The notes: a model not told the origin generated them from the letters alone. DNA of 64,000 nt from an uncultured Clostridia bacterium (GCA_934133005.1 CAKPAI010000001.1:186001-250000), one strand, 5' to 3'. Counted from the first letter of the stretch, positions 1 to 10,039 are shown. Program-made: numbers and translations.

Positions 1-869
1 CTTAATATACCATATTGAATTTGTGCTTCTTCCCTACTTAAAAAATTCGTAAGTCCTCTTATTATTGTAATTGAATCAATGTTTTTATTTATTGAACCTA
101 AAACAGCACTTAAAGTCATCGGCATAGCTATTATTAAAATGTCTTTTAATATAGTAATTACTCTGCGTTCTTCTACTTTATTTATATATCTTTTGTAAAA
201 AATTCTTTCTTCTTTTCTCTCTCTAAAATAAATTTTAAATAGATACATAAGACTTATAAATGTAGAAATAGTTGTAGCAAGATTTGCCCCTGCTGCCATC
301 ACTTTCGTATTTTTTTCAATAAATATACAAATGCTTTCTACTATAATTATAGAAAAAACCGTTTTAATAATTTGTTCTAATGTCTGTGATTTTGCCATAG
401 GTTTCATATTTCGGTAGCCATTGAAATAGCCTTTAAATACTGCAATTACTGCTTCAAAAAATACAGATGGAGCTAAAATCATTATTGAAAGTTCTGTTTC
501 GGGTATTTTTATCCAGTAATTAGCAATTACATGTGCAAACAAAAACAGGAATATAGTTCCAAAAGAACCTATAAAGGAAAGTAAAATAAATGAAACATTA
601 AATATCTTTTTAGCTCCTCTATAATCTTCTATTGATACTCTTTCTGATATAAGCTTTGCAACAGCATTTGGAATACCAATGCATCCTACTGTAAGTACTA
701 ACATATATATCTGAAATGCCCCTGCATAAATTGCATTTCCACTATCTCCAAAACCTGGTTTATTTGTTAAATATAATTTATACACAATTCCAAATAGTTT
801 TATTATCACTTGTGATAGCATAAGTGTAAGTATAGATTGACTAAATGTTTGAGTTTTTTCTTTTAACAT
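1..869 (-). CDS. SpoVB/MurJ-like polysaccharide flippase (partial, C-terminus off window)
   Basis: The first 289 codons of a multi-spanning membrane protein of the MATE/MOP flippase superfamily; the frame stays open to base 1, so the C-terminal half lies outside the window. The start is the ATG at 869, preceded by AGAGGAG. Several hydrophobic segments are visible, and the stretch GYFNGYRNMKP followed by SQTLEQ is typical of stage V sporulation protein B and related lipid-linked glycan exporters. Such proteins flip lipid-linked precursors, or act in spore cortex assembly, at the membrane. Family membership is fairly sure. Whether it is SpoVB itself or a general polysaccharide exporter cannot be settled from half the protein. 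Confidence 0.85.
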   Translation of the reverse strand, partial: MLKEKTQTFSQSILTLMLSQVIIKLFGIVYKLYLTNKPGFGDSGNAIYAGAFQIYMLVLTVGCIGIPNAVAKLISERVSIEDYRGAKKIFNVSFILLSFIGSFGTIFLFLFAHVIANYWIKIPETELSIMILAPSVFFEAVIAVFKGYFNGYRNMKPMAKSQTLEQIIKTVFSIIIVESICIFIEKNTKVMAAGANLATTISTFISLMYLFKIYFRERKEERIFYKRYINKVEERRVITILKDILIIAMPMTLSAVLGSINKNIDSITIIRGLTNFLSREEAQIQYGIL

Positions 870-987
870 ATTTACTCCTCTTGTTTTTCTTTAAATCTAT
901 ATTCAATATCTTTTTTAATATGATAATAAAATCCCACAAATTTACCTAAAACACTTGTATTTTTAGCAAATTTATAGGATAATATAT

Positions 988-3351
988 GTGTTAGAAATTT
1001 TGATTGAAAGTGGTGATTTTTTGAAATTATTAGATAAATTATTAAAGTATTTAAAAACTGATCGTAATACTTTTTTTACATATATATTAACGCTGATTTC
1101 AATATATATAATAATCGATAGGGTTGTAGAAATGATTATTATGATTTTTACCGGAATCGCAGTTGATTACTGGAGTCCATTAGGTTATACATTTGCTATG
1201 GCATGTCCGGTATTTGCATTTTTATTTTCGTTCTCTTCGAAGTATGCAAGTGATAAGAGTGCAAAACATAAAATATTTGATGTATTTATAGTATCATTTT
1301 ATATAGTCGTAGTTTCTATGTTTGTGCAATGGATGAATCTAACAGGTTGGATGTTATTTTTATCAGTTCCAGCTTTTTCGGACATAGTTACTAATTTCTA
1401 TTCATTAATTAGACCTGCATTTTCTGCAGTAGCTCTTTATATACCTTTAACTACATTCTATGGAGTTATAAAATGGCTTATTACAGGCGTTAATGATTCT
1501 AAAGATATGTCAGATTCAATCGAAGATTATGGTGGAATCAGTTTAGCAGATAAATCAGCTTCTTGGGGAGCTTTCACTTGTGAATTAAAATTTGGTACAG
1601 ATGATGAAAAAGGTAAGACTGTAAAAATAGCTGAAGAAAAAAGATTTTACCCTACACTTATAGCAGGTGTTTCAGGTTCTGGAAAAACTTCTATGTTATT
1701 TGAGCCGATGATTGCTCAAGATATAGATAAAAAATATTTCTTTAAAGAAATATCTAAAGAAATGGGATTTACCGCATTAAAAACAGGTCTTGCAACTTTA
1801 CTTTGCCCATATACAAATGAATATATCAATGAAAATTTCAATTTAAATATGCTTGCTCCAATCGAAAATAAAATTGGAACATACAATACTTATATGAAAA
1901 AACTTATAATTGCTAATAATGGTAACAATTATATTTATAAAAATTTAGGTATTACATATATGACTTCTGATATAGAGTCAATAAATCATATTAAAAAAGT
2001 TTTAAAAGCTTACAAACTAAAATACAATTTATTAGATCCTATGGATGAAAACTCAATTGGATTAAATCCTTTTATATATGATGACCCTATACAAACTGCA
2101 ATTGCAATATCAACAGTTTTAAGAGGTACTTCTGTAGGTTCTATTTCTCATGATGCCGAGTTTACTTTCCTTGAGAATACATCAAGGCAAATCATTGAGA
2201 ACTTAGTTATATTATTAAAAGAAATTTATCCTAGATTAAATGATAACGATTTACCTACTCTTGAAGATTTATTTGATTGTTTAAATGATTTTTCAAAAGT
2301 AAAAGTGTTATGCGAAGAACTAAAACAAGATAAGGTTCTTGCTCGTAGACATTCATCAGTAATTACATACCTTGAAAGATATTTCTATCCAGAATCTTCA
2401 CACAATGATGATTTACAAAAATATGTTAGGTTGGTATCTACTCAATTAGAAGAATTTTTACGTTATCCAAACTTAAGAAATGTATTATGCAACAGAGTTA
2501 ACAATATAAACTTTGATAAAGCATTAAAAAATGGTGAAATTACTTTAATTTGCACGCGTAGAGGTGACTTAGGTCAAAATACTCATATAGCATTTGGTTT
2601 ATTTGCAATACTATTAATGCAACATTCAGTGCTAAGACGTACTGGTGATGAAAAAACTAGAATTCCTCACTTCTTATACATTGATGAATTTGCTGATTTC
2701 GTTTGCGACTCTACTGATTCATTATTTACATTATATAGAAAATATAAAGTTTCAACAGTTGTATCTGTTCAAAACCTATCACAACTAGATGGAGCTGATA
2801 AAAAACATAGGCAAATTATTACTTCAAATTGTTCAAACAAATTTGTATTTGGTAATAATTCACCAGAAGATAATGATTGGTGGTCTATTGAAATTGGTAA
2901 TAAAAAGGAATGGGATTTTGGAAACAGTTACGATACAGCTAAAGGCGCATATGATCCTAAATTAACTGGAATAAAATATGCTGATAAAACTAAATATAAA
3001 CCAGGTAAGATTCAAGCATTAAAGTTCAAACAATGTATTTATAAATTAAGAAATTTAGGCGGAAAAAGCGATACTGGTATAGTTGACTTAAACTTTTTGA
3101 GTGCTTCATATTATGAAAGCAAAAAAGTTAAACAATATCAATTTGATAAATTCAATTTAAGTTCTGGTTCTCATATAAAAGAAGATGAAGATAATTCTCC
3201 AAAAACCAGAAAACAAAATTTATCTAAGTATCATTTTGATGAAGAAGATTCAGCAGTTGAAATTGACCCAATAAAAACAGATACATCTGATTCAAAATTC
3301 TTATTTGACAATGAAGATGCAATAGTTATAAACTTAAAGAAAAATAAATAA
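988..3351 (+). CDS. VirD4/TraG-like type IV coupling ATPase
   Basis: A 787-residue membrane-anchored ATPase. About four hydrophobic segments occupy residues 30-165. They are followed by a Walker A motif (GVSGSGKTS, about 227-235) and a Walker B motif (FLYIDEFADF, about 561-570), the order seen in VirD4/TraG/TraD coupling proteins that feed DNA-protein complexes into type IV secretion channels. The start is a GTG at 988 with AGGA 8 nt upstream; an in-frame TTG at 1021 is an alternative. The acidic C-terminus (about 720-787) is probably disordered. No relaxase or other secretion genes are in view. The gene faces a winged-helix gene across a shared terminator. Fold is confident; the substrate is unknown. 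Confidence 0.8.
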   Translation: MLEILIESGDFLKLLDKLLKYLKTDRNTFFTYILTLISIYIIIDRVVEMIIMIFTGIAVDYWSPLGYTFAMACPVFAFLFSFSSKYASDKSAKHKIFDVFIVSFYIVVVSMFVQWMNLTGWMLFLSVPAFSDIVTNFYSLIRPAFSAVALYIPLTTFYGVIKWLITGVNDSKDMSDSIEDYGGISLADKSASWGAFTCELKFGTDDEKGKTVKIAEEKRFYPTLIAGVSGSGKTSMLFEPMIAQDIDKKYFFKEISKEMGFTALKTGLATLLCPYTNEYINENFNLNMLAPIENKIGTYNTYMKKLIIANNGNNYIYKNLGITYMTSDIESINHIKKVLKAYKLKYNLLDPMDENSIGLNPFIYDDPIQTAIAISTVLRGTSVGSISHDAEFTFLENTSRQIIENLVILLKEIYPRLNDNDLPTLEDLFDCLNDFSKVKVLCEELKQDKVLARRHSSVITYLERYFYPESSHNDDLQKYVRLVSTQLEEFLRYPNLRNVLCNRVNNINFDKALKNGEITLICTRRGDLGQNTHIAFGLFAILLMQHSVLRRTGDEKTRIPHFLYIDEFADFVCDSTDSLFTLYRKYKVSTVVSVQNLSQLDGADKKHRQIITSNCSNKFVFGNNSPEDNDWWSIEIGNKKEWDFGNSYDTAKGAYDPKLTGIKYADKTKYKPGKIQALKFKQCIYKLRNLGGKSDTGIVDLNFLSASYYESKKVKQYQFDKFNLSSGSHIKEDEDNSPKTRKQNLSKYHFDEEDSAVEIDPIKTDTSDSKFLFDNEDAIVINLKKNK

Positions 3352-3357
3352 CAATAA

Positions 3358-3390
3358 AAAAAAGCGCTATTATGCAAATAGCGCTTTTTT
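3358..3390. terminator. bidirectional intrinsic terminator
   Basis: A perfect hairpin with arms AAAAAGCGCTATT (3359-3371) and AATAGCGCTTTTT (3377-3389) around a 5-nt loop. It has A-runs on the left and T-runs on the right, so it can end transcription from both converging genes. Confidence 0.9.
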
Positions 3391-3396
3391 ATTTAT

Positions 3397-4335
3397 CTAT
3401 GAAAGAAGTTTTACTTCTCCTTCTTCTACCTTATATTTTTTAGTTTCACTATCTAGTTTAAATGTAATCAAACTATTTTCTAGTGTCTCAGCATTTTGTC
3501 TTAAATCAGTTGTAAAATATAAATTTATTTTTGCTATTTCTAAATTGTTCATAACTATAACTTTAAATACTTCTGCCATATGTCTTTCATCTTCACATAA
3601 AATGATTAACTGTGGCATATTCATAAATCCAGAATCCATTGGTTCGAAGTTCTCATAGAAATCTTTATATAATTTCATTTTTTCGATAAACTTATTTTCC
3701 CAATCGTCATCTCTACGAACTACTTCAAATATAAAATCTAATTTCTTATCATTTTTACTTAAAGTTACTCTACCACCTGTGGCTTTAAATGTCTTTCCTG
3801 AGTTTTTTGCTTTAAGTGGAACCTTTACTTGAAAGCTTTCAAATGCCTTTACTTTATTTTTGTATGCTATTAAAGTTTGGTTTTCAGCTAGTCTTTTCTT
3901 AATTATTGCAACAGTTTTTGTATTATCTGTTGGTTGCCATCTACATTCTATATCTCTTGAATTTAGTAAATATTTTCCCATTTTTTCCAAGCAATATATT
4001 CTATAAATTCCTTTTCCCTCTTCTGCATTAAAATAATACCTTGTAAGGATTTTAGATTTAACAAGTTGTTCAAGCTTATTGTTTAGCTTGTCTTGAGATT
4101 TAATCTCATACTTTTCTTTATCCAATAATTGATAAATTTGTCTTGATGTCATGAATTCAAATTCATTTATAAGCTCCATTATTTTAAAATGTACTTCTGA
4201 TATATGTCCTATATTTATTTTCTCAATTATTTGGTTCATAGACACATATCCATCTTTACCATCAAATACTTTAATTTCTCCTTCTCTTATTGCAAAAGGA
4301 GATACCTTAGTTTTAATATCTTGATCTTCGACCAT
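3397..4335 (-). CDS. replication-relaxation-like winged-helix protein
   Basis: A 312-residue protein. Residues about 40-115 look like a winged helix (FEFMTSRQIYQLL, then LVKSKILTRYYF), as in the replication-relaxation family found on conjugative and mobilisable elements. The central part carries a KAFESFQVKVP segment and a region rich in acidic and aromatic residues that may be a degenerate nuclease-like or binding domain. It converges on the VirD4-like gene, which suggests both come from one former mobile element. No catalytic motif is evident. The family call is moderate and the role (DNA binding at an origin of transfer or replication) is inferred. Confidence 0.55.
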   Translation of the reverse strand: MVEDQDIKTKVSPFAIREGEIKVFDGKDGYVSMNQIIEKINIGHISEVHFKIMELINEFEFMTSRQIYQLLDKEKYEIKSQDKLNNKLEQLVKSKILTRYYFNAEEGKGIYRIYCLEKMGKYLLNSRDIECRWQPTDNTKTVAIIKKRLAENQTLIAYKNKVKAFESFQVKVPLKAKNSGKTFKATGGRVTLSKNDKKLDFIFEVVRRDDDWENKFIEKMKLYKDFYENFEPMDSGFMNMPQLIILCEDERHMAEVFKVIVMNNLEIAKINLYFTTDLRQNAETLENSLITFKLDSETKKYKVEEGEVKLLS

Positions 4336-4420
4336 ATCTATATTCTATAATACTCTAAAAAGTATTATAACTCCCTTCTATAGCAAACCTTGCTACATTT
4401 CTTTTATACAATATTTATAA

Positions 4421-5137
4421 TTATTTGTCAAGTATATCAGCAACTTCCTTTGCTGATAAATATCTCCATGTACCTATCTGCATATTTTTTACATCTAATC
4501 CAGCTACACTTCTTCTGTGCAAAGCTAACACTTTTTTGCCTATTGCTTCACACATTTTTCTTACCTCACGATTCTTTCCTTCGTGAATTGTTATTGCAAG
4601 TCTTGATATATTTTTTTCTTCATCAGTTTTTAAAATTTTTACTTTTGCTTTGCCTGATACATAATCATCTATTTTAACACCTTGGCTTAGCCTTTTTACA
4701 TCCTCATCATTTACAATTCCTTTTACTGTAACAGTATATGTTTTTTCTATTTCATTTTTTGGGTGAGTAACCTTATTTATGAAATCGCCATCATTTGATA
4801 ATATGAGTGCTCCAGAAGTATACATATCAAGTCTGCCTACTGGTAAAACTTTTTCTTTCACTTTTACTAGGTCTAAAACTGTTGGTCTGTCAAATTGGTC
4901 TTTTGCTGTTGTTACATATCCAATTGGCTTATTTAGTAAAATATATACTCTCTTTTCTTCTTTATTTACTTCTTTTCCATCAAATTCAACTTTATCAACT
5001 TCTGGATTTATCTTAGTTCCAAGTTCTGTGACAACTTCACCATTTACTTTTACTCTTCCATCTAAAATAAATTCTTCACACTTTCTTCTTGCTGCAATTC
5101 CTTGATTTGCTAAATATTTTTGTAGTCTTTCTTCCAT
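4421..5137 (-). CDS. rluB: RluB-family rRNA pseudouridine synthase
   Basis: 238 residues. An N-terminal S4 RNA-binding domain (about 1-60, beginning ERLQKYLANQGIAARR) precedes the RsuA/RluB/RluE/RluF catalytic domain. The catalytic Asp lies in PVGRLDMYTSGALILSNDG (about 99-117). The strand LNKPIGYVTTAKDQFDRPTV is characteristic of RluB, which converts a uridine in domain V of 23S rRNA to pseudouridine. The start has a strong GGAGG. It is 14 nt downstream of a second pseudouridine synthase gene and is probably co-transcribed with it. Confidence 0.9.
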   Translation of the reverse strand: MEERLQKYLANQGIAARRKCEEFILDGRVKVNGEVVTELGTKINPEVDKVEFDGKEVNKEEKRVYILLNKPIGYVTTAKDQFDRPTVLDLVKVKEKVLPVGRLDMYTSGALILSNDGDFINKVTHPKNEIEKTYTVTVKGIVNDEDVKRLSQGVKIDDYVSGKAKVKILKTDEEKNISRLAITIHEGKNREVRKMCEAIGKKVLALHRRSVAGLDVKNMQIGTWRYLSAKEVADILDK

Positions 5138-5151
5138 TTTTTCCTCCTTTC

Positions 5152-6063
5152 CTATCTACTTTCTAACTGTTTTATAATTTTTTCAAAATCTTCTGGTAAC
5201 GGAGCTTCTAGATTTAACTCTTTTCCTGTTATTGGATGTTTAAATTTTAAATATCTTGCATGAAGCATTTGTCCTTCTACTCCAAACTCATTTTTTCCAC
5301 TTGAATACACACTATCGCCTACTACTGGATAACCTATATAAGACATATGAACTCTTATTTGATGAGTTCTGCCAGTATCTATTTTTATTTCTAATAATGT
5401 ATAATTTCCATATCTCTTTAAAACTTTAAAATGAGTTATAGCCTCTTTTCCATTTTTATCAACAGCCATTTTCTTTCTATCTATTTTTGATCTTGCAATT
5501 GGCATATCTATTGTTGCTTCATCATCCGGAACATTCCCTCTGACTAATGCTATATATCTTTTTTCAACTTTTCTATCTTGAATTTGTTTACTCATTTTAA
5601 TATGCGCTTCGTCATTTTTTGCTACTATTAATAATCCAGATGTATCTTTATCCAATCTATGCACTATTCCTGGTCTTATTTCTCCACCTATCCCTGAAAG
5701 ACTTCCCTTGCACATTGCAAGTATTGCATTTACTAATGTTCCATCAGGATTCCCATTAGCTGGATGAACTACCATTCCTTTAGGCTTATTTACAACTATT
5801 ATATCCTTGTCCTCATAAATTACTGGTACTGGGATATTTTGTGCCTCCAATTTAGTTTCTTTGGCATCTGGAATCTCTATTTCAATATTATCTCCATTCT
5901 TTACTTTATATGAAGATTTTTCTACTTTTCCATTTACATGAATTTTTTCTTCTTCTAACAATCTTTTAATAGCTGTTCTTGATAGCATTTTATATGCTTC
6001 TGATATATATATATCTAATCTTTTATTTTCATTTTCAGTTACTTTAATTACTACTTTTTCCAC
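5152..6063 (-). CDS. RluD-type large-subunit pseudouridine synthase
   Basis: 303 residues of the RluA/RluC/RluD family. An S4 domain (about 15-75) is followed by the catalytic domain with the motif HRLDKDTSGLL (about 135-145) holding the nucleophilic Asp. VVNKPKGMVVHPANGN and GRTHQIRVHM are also conserved. These enzymes modify 23S rRNA uridines; genes of this type next to rluB are usually rluD-like. The start is a GTG at 6063 with AGAGGA 7 nt upstream. The exact target site cannot be read from sequence. Confidence 0.9.
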   Translation of the reverse strand: MEKVVIKVTENENKRLDIYISEAYKMLSRTAIKRLLEEEKIHVNGKVEKSSYKVKNGDNIEIEIPDAKETKLEAQNIPVPVIYEDKDIIVVNKPKGMVVHPANGNPDGTLVNAILAMCKGSLSGIGGEIRPGIVHRLDKDTSGLLIVAKNDEAHIKMSKQIQDRKVEKRYIALVRGNVPDDEATIDMPIARSKIDRKKMAVDKNGKEAITHFKVLKRYGNYTLLEIKIDTGRTHQIRVHMSYIGYPVVGDSVYSSGKNEFGVEGQMLHARYLKFKHPITGKELNLEAPLPEDFEKIIKQLESR

Positions 6064-6110
6064 AATTTATCCTCTTTCATAATATGATAAAAAGGGTTAT
6101 TTAGCCCCTT

Positions 6111-7835
6111 TTATTTATCTGCTGTTAGTCTTTCATATATTACAAAACGATCATCAGAATATAATTCTTTGTAATTTTTATCTCTTGATAAAAATAAATT
6201 GGTCTTTACATTTTTATATAATATTACATGTGTTATTCCATACTTTTCAAATGTATTTTCATAGTATGTTGATATTTGTGATGTATTTATATAATCCGAA
6301 AAAATATCTCTACCTTTTTCTTCTCCAACTCTTTTATTAAACTCTGGAGCATATAAATCAGCTCTTGAATCTATAAACACTGGTATTCCTTCAAATAATA
6401 AATAACTTCCATAGTTGTATTCATTATATAGTTTAATATTGTCAACATCTAAATTTTCTTTTATCCACTTAGCTGCTTCAACAGGATAATTATTAGCATT
6501 TACAAACTTATCATTAACTTTAGGTTTTATTTGAGCTACAGCAAATAGTGCAGTAATTGCAAATACAGTTACAGTTCCAATTACAGTTACAATTCCTTTT
6601 TCTACTCTCTTAGTTCCTTTTTCATCATACTTTTCAAATAGGCTAGCTATCATCTTTGCCACAATTGCACTTCCAAATAGTACAAGCATTGAGGCTTGTC
6701 TCCTCGACATAAACATCAAAAGAGTTAGTCCTGCTAACATAAATAGATCTTTTAACGTTATTTTTACTTTTGTAAATATTAGCATTGCAATTGTTGCTGT
6801 AAGCACTATCAAAATTGGCTTATTATTTATTAGTGTTAATGGCAAATGCTCACTTATGCTCTTAGTAGTATTTCCTTGCATTGTTTTTACTAAATATGTA
6901 TATGGGGTATCTCCAAGAGGAGTTAAAAGTCCTGTAAATGCACATAGTATCATTATTAAAATTAACCATTTACAAGCTGAATTTTTATTGTATCTAATCC
7001 TATATGGATTTTTTCTCTTTTCCTCTTTTTCTTCAAGTTCTATTTGATGATTTTTATTTATTCTTTCTATTTTTTCATCTATTTTCTTTATATTTACTTC
7101 ATCATTCTTTTTCTGGTACTTCTTTAACTTTAATTTATTCCAAGCAATTAGAACTCTATAAATTGGGTAAAAATCTATTACTGAAAATACTAAATACTCC
7201 CCTATATATGGCATAAATAAAATAAATAAGAATGGCCAAACAGCACAGTGAATATTAGCTATAAGAGTAGAAATTATAATTATTTCAACTGCATATCTTA
7301 TTTTCTTCTTTTCTAAGAAATTTTCTATACATAAAATAGCAAGTTCAAATAATATAAAAGTTACTAGCTGAGCTCTAGCTGCAATAAAGCCTTTCATTAA
7401 ATACATTGCTCCAAGTGTTACCAAAAATGACACAAGTTTATTTTTAGATATTTTACAGTTAGTAAAATACATTACAACACCCAAAATGCTTGACAATATA
7501 ACCGTTGAAATGAATATTCCCTTCATTCCTGCAATAGCATATACTAAATATATAAACACATCATACAACCAGTGCGGATAAGTATATGCTAAATCATTAT
7601 GCCAAGAAAATGGATCTACCATATCAATTGTTTTGGTATTTATTATATGCTCTCCAATTTTTATTGTATAATATGTATCATTTTGTAATGTTATGGGTGC
7701 TAATACTGCACTAAATATTATTATTGCAAGCACTGCAATAATTGTAAATTTTATATTCACTTTTTTTTCTAAACTCTCTTTACTTATTTCTGTAACATTA
7801 CTTTCTTTTACCTTAGTTTTTTTCTTAAATATCAT
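6111..7835 (-). CDS. multi-spanning membrane protein, possibly GT-C-like glycosyltransferase
   Basis: A 574-residue integral membrane protein with about ten hydrophobic segments. An early periplasmic loop reads DTYYTIKIGEHIINT and then DPFSWH, resembling the first loop of GT-C (PMT/oligosaccharyltransferase-like) enzymes, where an acidic residue is catalytic. A charged cytoplasmic loop (about 240-275) splits the membrane region. The C-terminal 130 residues are soluble and contain WIKENLDVDNIKLYNEYNYG, also seen in uncharacterised Clostridia membrane proteins. It lies between tsf and the rlu genes without clear functional linkage. Glycosyl transfer is inference only. Confidence 0.5.
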   Translation of the reverse strand: MIFKKKTKVKESNVTEISKESLEKKVNIKFTIIAVLAIIIFSAVLAPITLQNDTYYTIKIGEHIINTKTIDMVDPFSWHNDLAYTYPHWLYDVFIYLVYAIAGMKGIFISTVILSSILGVVMYFTNCKISKNKLVSFLVTLGAMYLMKGFIAARAQLVTFILFELAILCIENFLEKKKIRYAVEIIIISTLIANIHCAVWPFLFILFMPYIGEYLVFSVIDFYPIYRVLIAWNKLKLKKYQKKNDEVNIKKIDEKIERINKNHQIELEEKEEKRKNPYRIRYNKNSACKWLILIMILCAFTGLLTPLGDTPYTYLVKTMQGNTTKSISEHLPLTLINNKPILIVLTATIAMLIFTKVKITLKDLFMLAGLTLLMFMSRRQASMLVLFGSAIVAKMIASLFEKYDEKGTKRVEKGIVTVIGTVTVFAITALFAVAQIKPKVNDKFVNANNYPVEAAKWIKENLDVDNIKLYNEYNYGSYLLFEGIPVFIDSRADLYAPEFNKRVGEEKGRDIFSDYINTSQISTYYENTFEKYGITHVILYKNVKTNLFLSRDKNYKELYSDDRFVIYERLTADK

Positions 7836-7965
7836 TATTTTTTCTCCTTTATTAGGTATTATATCAATTCATCAATAAAAGAGCAACTTTTTAAAAAAGG
7901 AAAATGTAAAATAAGTTTCCCTATTCTCCATTTTCCTCTTATTTTAAGATGCTATATTTCAATTA

Positions 7966-8847
7966 TTATTTTAATTGTTTTGCAACTTCTTCAGCAAAGT
8001 TTTCTTCTTTCTTTTCGATTCCTTCTCCTCTTTCAAGTCTTGCAAATTTTACAACTTCTGCTCCATGTTGTTTTAATAATTCACTAACTTTTAGGTCTGG
8101 ATTTTTAACAAACTCTTGATCTACTAAGCAGATTTCTCCATAGAATTTATTAACTCTTCCTAGTACCATTTTTTCAGCTATAGCTTCTGGCTTACCTTCG
8201 TTCATAGCTTGAACTTTTAGTATTTCCATTTCTCTTTCTAATCTTTCAACTGGTACATCTTCTCTATTTAAGAATTCTGGTTTTGCAGCTGCAATCTGCA
8301 TACATATATCTTTTGCTAAAGTTTCATCAGCATTTTTCATTTCTACTAATACACCAATTTTTCCATCTCCATGGATATATTTAGCAACTAGTCCATCGGC
8401 TGTTTCATATCTTGCAAATCTTCTTATTGATATGTTTTCTCCTATTGTTGCGATTTTTCCTGTTAAAACTTCTTGAATTGTTTTGTCAGTTTCTACTAAT
8501 GATTTTTGAGCTAATAATTCTTCAACATTTGCTGGATTTGTTTTAGCTACTTGCTCAACAACTTCTTTAACAAATTTTTGGAATTCAGCGTTTTGTGCAA
8601 CAAAGTCTGTTTCAGCATTTACTTCTAATACAGCTCCTACTTTTCCATCTTCTGATACATAAGCATCTACTAATCCTTCAGCAGCTATTCTTGATGACTT
8701 TTTAGCAGCTTTTGTGATTCCTCTCTCACGAAGTAGATCCATTGCTTTTTCCATATCTCCATCAGTTTCTGTAAGTACTTTTTTGCACTCCATCATTCCT
8801 GCACCTGTTTTTTCTCTTAATTCTTTTACTTGGCTTGCGCTAATCAT
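7966..8847 (-). CDS. tsf: translation elongation factor Ts
   Basis: 293 residues from the ATG at 8847, which has AGGAGGAAATATA directly upstream; an upstream in-frame ATG at 8910 has no ribosome binding site. The UBA-like N-terminus (ISASQVKELREKTGAGMMECKKVL) and the core (TDFVAQNAEF) are diagnostic. EF-Ts exchanges GDP for GTP on EF-Tu. It follows rpsB in the usual rpsB-tsf operon, separated by a GC-rich hairpin. Confidence 0.98.
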   Translation of the reverse strand: MISASQVKELREKTGAGMMECKKVLTETDGDMEKAMDLLRERGITKAAKKSSRIAAEGLVDAYVSEDGKVGAVLEVNAETDFVAQNAEFQKFVKEVVEQVAKTNPANVEELLAQKSLVETDKTIQEVLTGKIATIGENISIRRFARYETADGLVAKYIHGDGKIGVLVEMKNADETLAKDICMQIAAAKPEFLNREDVPVERLEREMEILKVQAMNEGKPEAIAEKMVLGRVNKFYGEICLVDQEFVKNPDLKVSELLKQHGAEVVKFARLERGEGIEKKEENFAEEVAKQLK

Positions 8848-8873
8848 TATATTTCCTCCTTTTATAAACATTA

Positions 8874-8902
8874 AAGGATAGGGCAGCAGCCCTACCCTCC
8901 TT
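8874..8902 (-). promoter_or_regulatory. GC-rich hairpin between rpsB and tsf
   Basis: On the minus-strand transcript an arm GGGTAGGGC, the loop TGCT and the arm GCCCTATCC form a stem of about 10 bp with one G-U pair. It stands out in an otherwise AT-rich spacer. No U-tract follows, so it is more likely an attenuator, a processing site or an RNA stabiliser than a full terminator. Confidence 0.6.
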
Positions 8903-8932
8903 GGTATCATTTTAATTTATATTCTTTAAAAA

Positions 8933-9709
8933 TTATTCAGCATCTTCAGATTCTGCAACAACTTCTTCCATTGTTGTTGGTTCTTCGCTTTCAGCTACTT
9001 GTTCTTCTTCAGAAACTTCTTGAGCTTCACCTTGTCTGCCTTCGATAACTGCATTTGCCATACAATCAGCTATTAATTTAACTGCTCTTATAGCATCATC
9101 ATTTCCTGGAATAGCATAATCAACATCATTTGGATTGCAGTTTGTATCAATTAATCCTATTGTTGGTATGTTTAATTTTCTTGCTTCTAATATAGCATTT
9201 CTTTCTTTCTTTGGATCTACTATAAATATAACTCCTGGCATTTCTTTCATTTCTTTGATTCCGCCTAAGTTTTTATTTAATTTGTCCATTTCTTTTTTAA
9301 GAAGAGTAACTTCTTTCTTTGGTAATACATCGAAAGTTCCGTCTTCTTCCATTTTTTCTAATTCATTTAATCTTTGAATTCTTTTTTCTATTGTAGCAAA
9401 GTTTGTTAGCATTCCACCTAACCATCTTTGATTTACATAGTACATACCGCATTTTTCAGCAGCTTCTTTCATACAATCTTGAGCTTGTTTCTTTGTTCCA
9501 ACAAATAAAACTGTTTTTCCTTCCTCAGATTGTTCTCTTAAAAATTCATAAGCCTCATCTATTTTTTTAGATGTTTTTTGTAGGTCTATGATATGGATAC
9601 CATTTCTAGCTTGAAATATGTATTCAGCCATTCTAGGATCCCATCTTCTTGTTTGATGTCCAAAATGAACACCAGCTTCTAGTAATTGTTTCATTGCAAC
9701 TACTGCCAT
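8933..9709 (-). CDS. rpsB: 30S ribosomal protein S2
   Basis: 258 residues. The start [27 protein letters not shown] and the motif GTKKQAQD are diagnostic of bacterial S2, as is [11 protein letters not shown]. An acidic Glu/Ser-rich tail (about 225-258) extends beyond the conserved core. S2 binds the 30S head-body junction late in assembly. The ribosome binding site is AGGAGG. First gene of the rpsB-tsf unit, read from a good sigma-A promoter through a leader of about 125 nt. Confidence 0.98.
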   Translation of the reverse strand: MAVVAMKQLLEAGVHFGHQTRRWDPRMAEYIFQARNGIHIIDLQKTSKKIDEAYEFLREQSEEGKTVLFVGTKKQAQDCMKEAAEKCGMYYVNQRWLGGMLTNFATIEKRIQRLNELEKMEEDGTFDVLPKKEVTLLKKEMDKLNKNLGGIKEMKEMPGVIFIVDPKKERNAILEARKLNIPTIGLIDTNCNPNDVDYAIPGNDDAIRAVKLIADCMANAVIEGRQGEAQEVSEEEQVAESEEPTTMEEVVAESEDAE

Positions 9710-9752
9710 TTTTTGTTCCTCCTTTTAGTTTTTACCTCCACAAATATTTAAG

Positions 9753-9774
9753 CATTCAAAAGAACTTTTGCATG
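9753..9774 (-). promoter_or_regulatory. rpsB leader hairpin, candidate S2 autoregulatory element
   Basis: In the 5' leader of rpsB the minus-strand RNA can fold arms CAUGCAAAAG and CUUUUGAAUG around UU, with one G-A mismatch. A second near-palindrome, AAAAGCAGTGCTTTT, lies at 9788-9802. S2 represses its own mRNA through leader structures in some bacteria; that role here is inference. The rest of the spacer up to 10039 shows only the promoter and AT-rich sequence. Confidence 0.45.
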
Positions 9775-9839
9775 AATAAGAATTTACAAAAGCACTGCTT
9801 TTAAACTGTATTTGTGTGTGTATTTTCATAACATATAGT

Positions 9840-9868
9840 ATTTTATCAGAAAAAGCTTTAAAAATCAA
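9840..9868 (-). promoter_or_regulatory. sigma-A promoter of rpsB-tsf
   Basis: The -35 is TTGATT (9863-9868), the spacer 17 nt, and the -10 TAAAAT (9840-9845) with an upstream TGA giving an extended -10. Confidence 0.75.
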
Positions 9869-10039
9869 GCTTTTTAACTTACTTTATTAAAATTTTAATA
9901 TTTTTTCATTTTTCTTTCTATTTTTATGGTATTTTTTTACAATTTTCATTTTTGGTAGTACTATTAGTCATATAGCCAATAGTCAAGAGTTTTTGAAAAA
10001 TAATATAATGACTTTATAAATCAATTTTAGGAGATACTT

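Noticed and set aside
4390..5105. Plus-strand hydrophobic reading frames opposite rluB
   Set aside because: Complementary shadows of a well-conserved gene; no ribosome binding sites.
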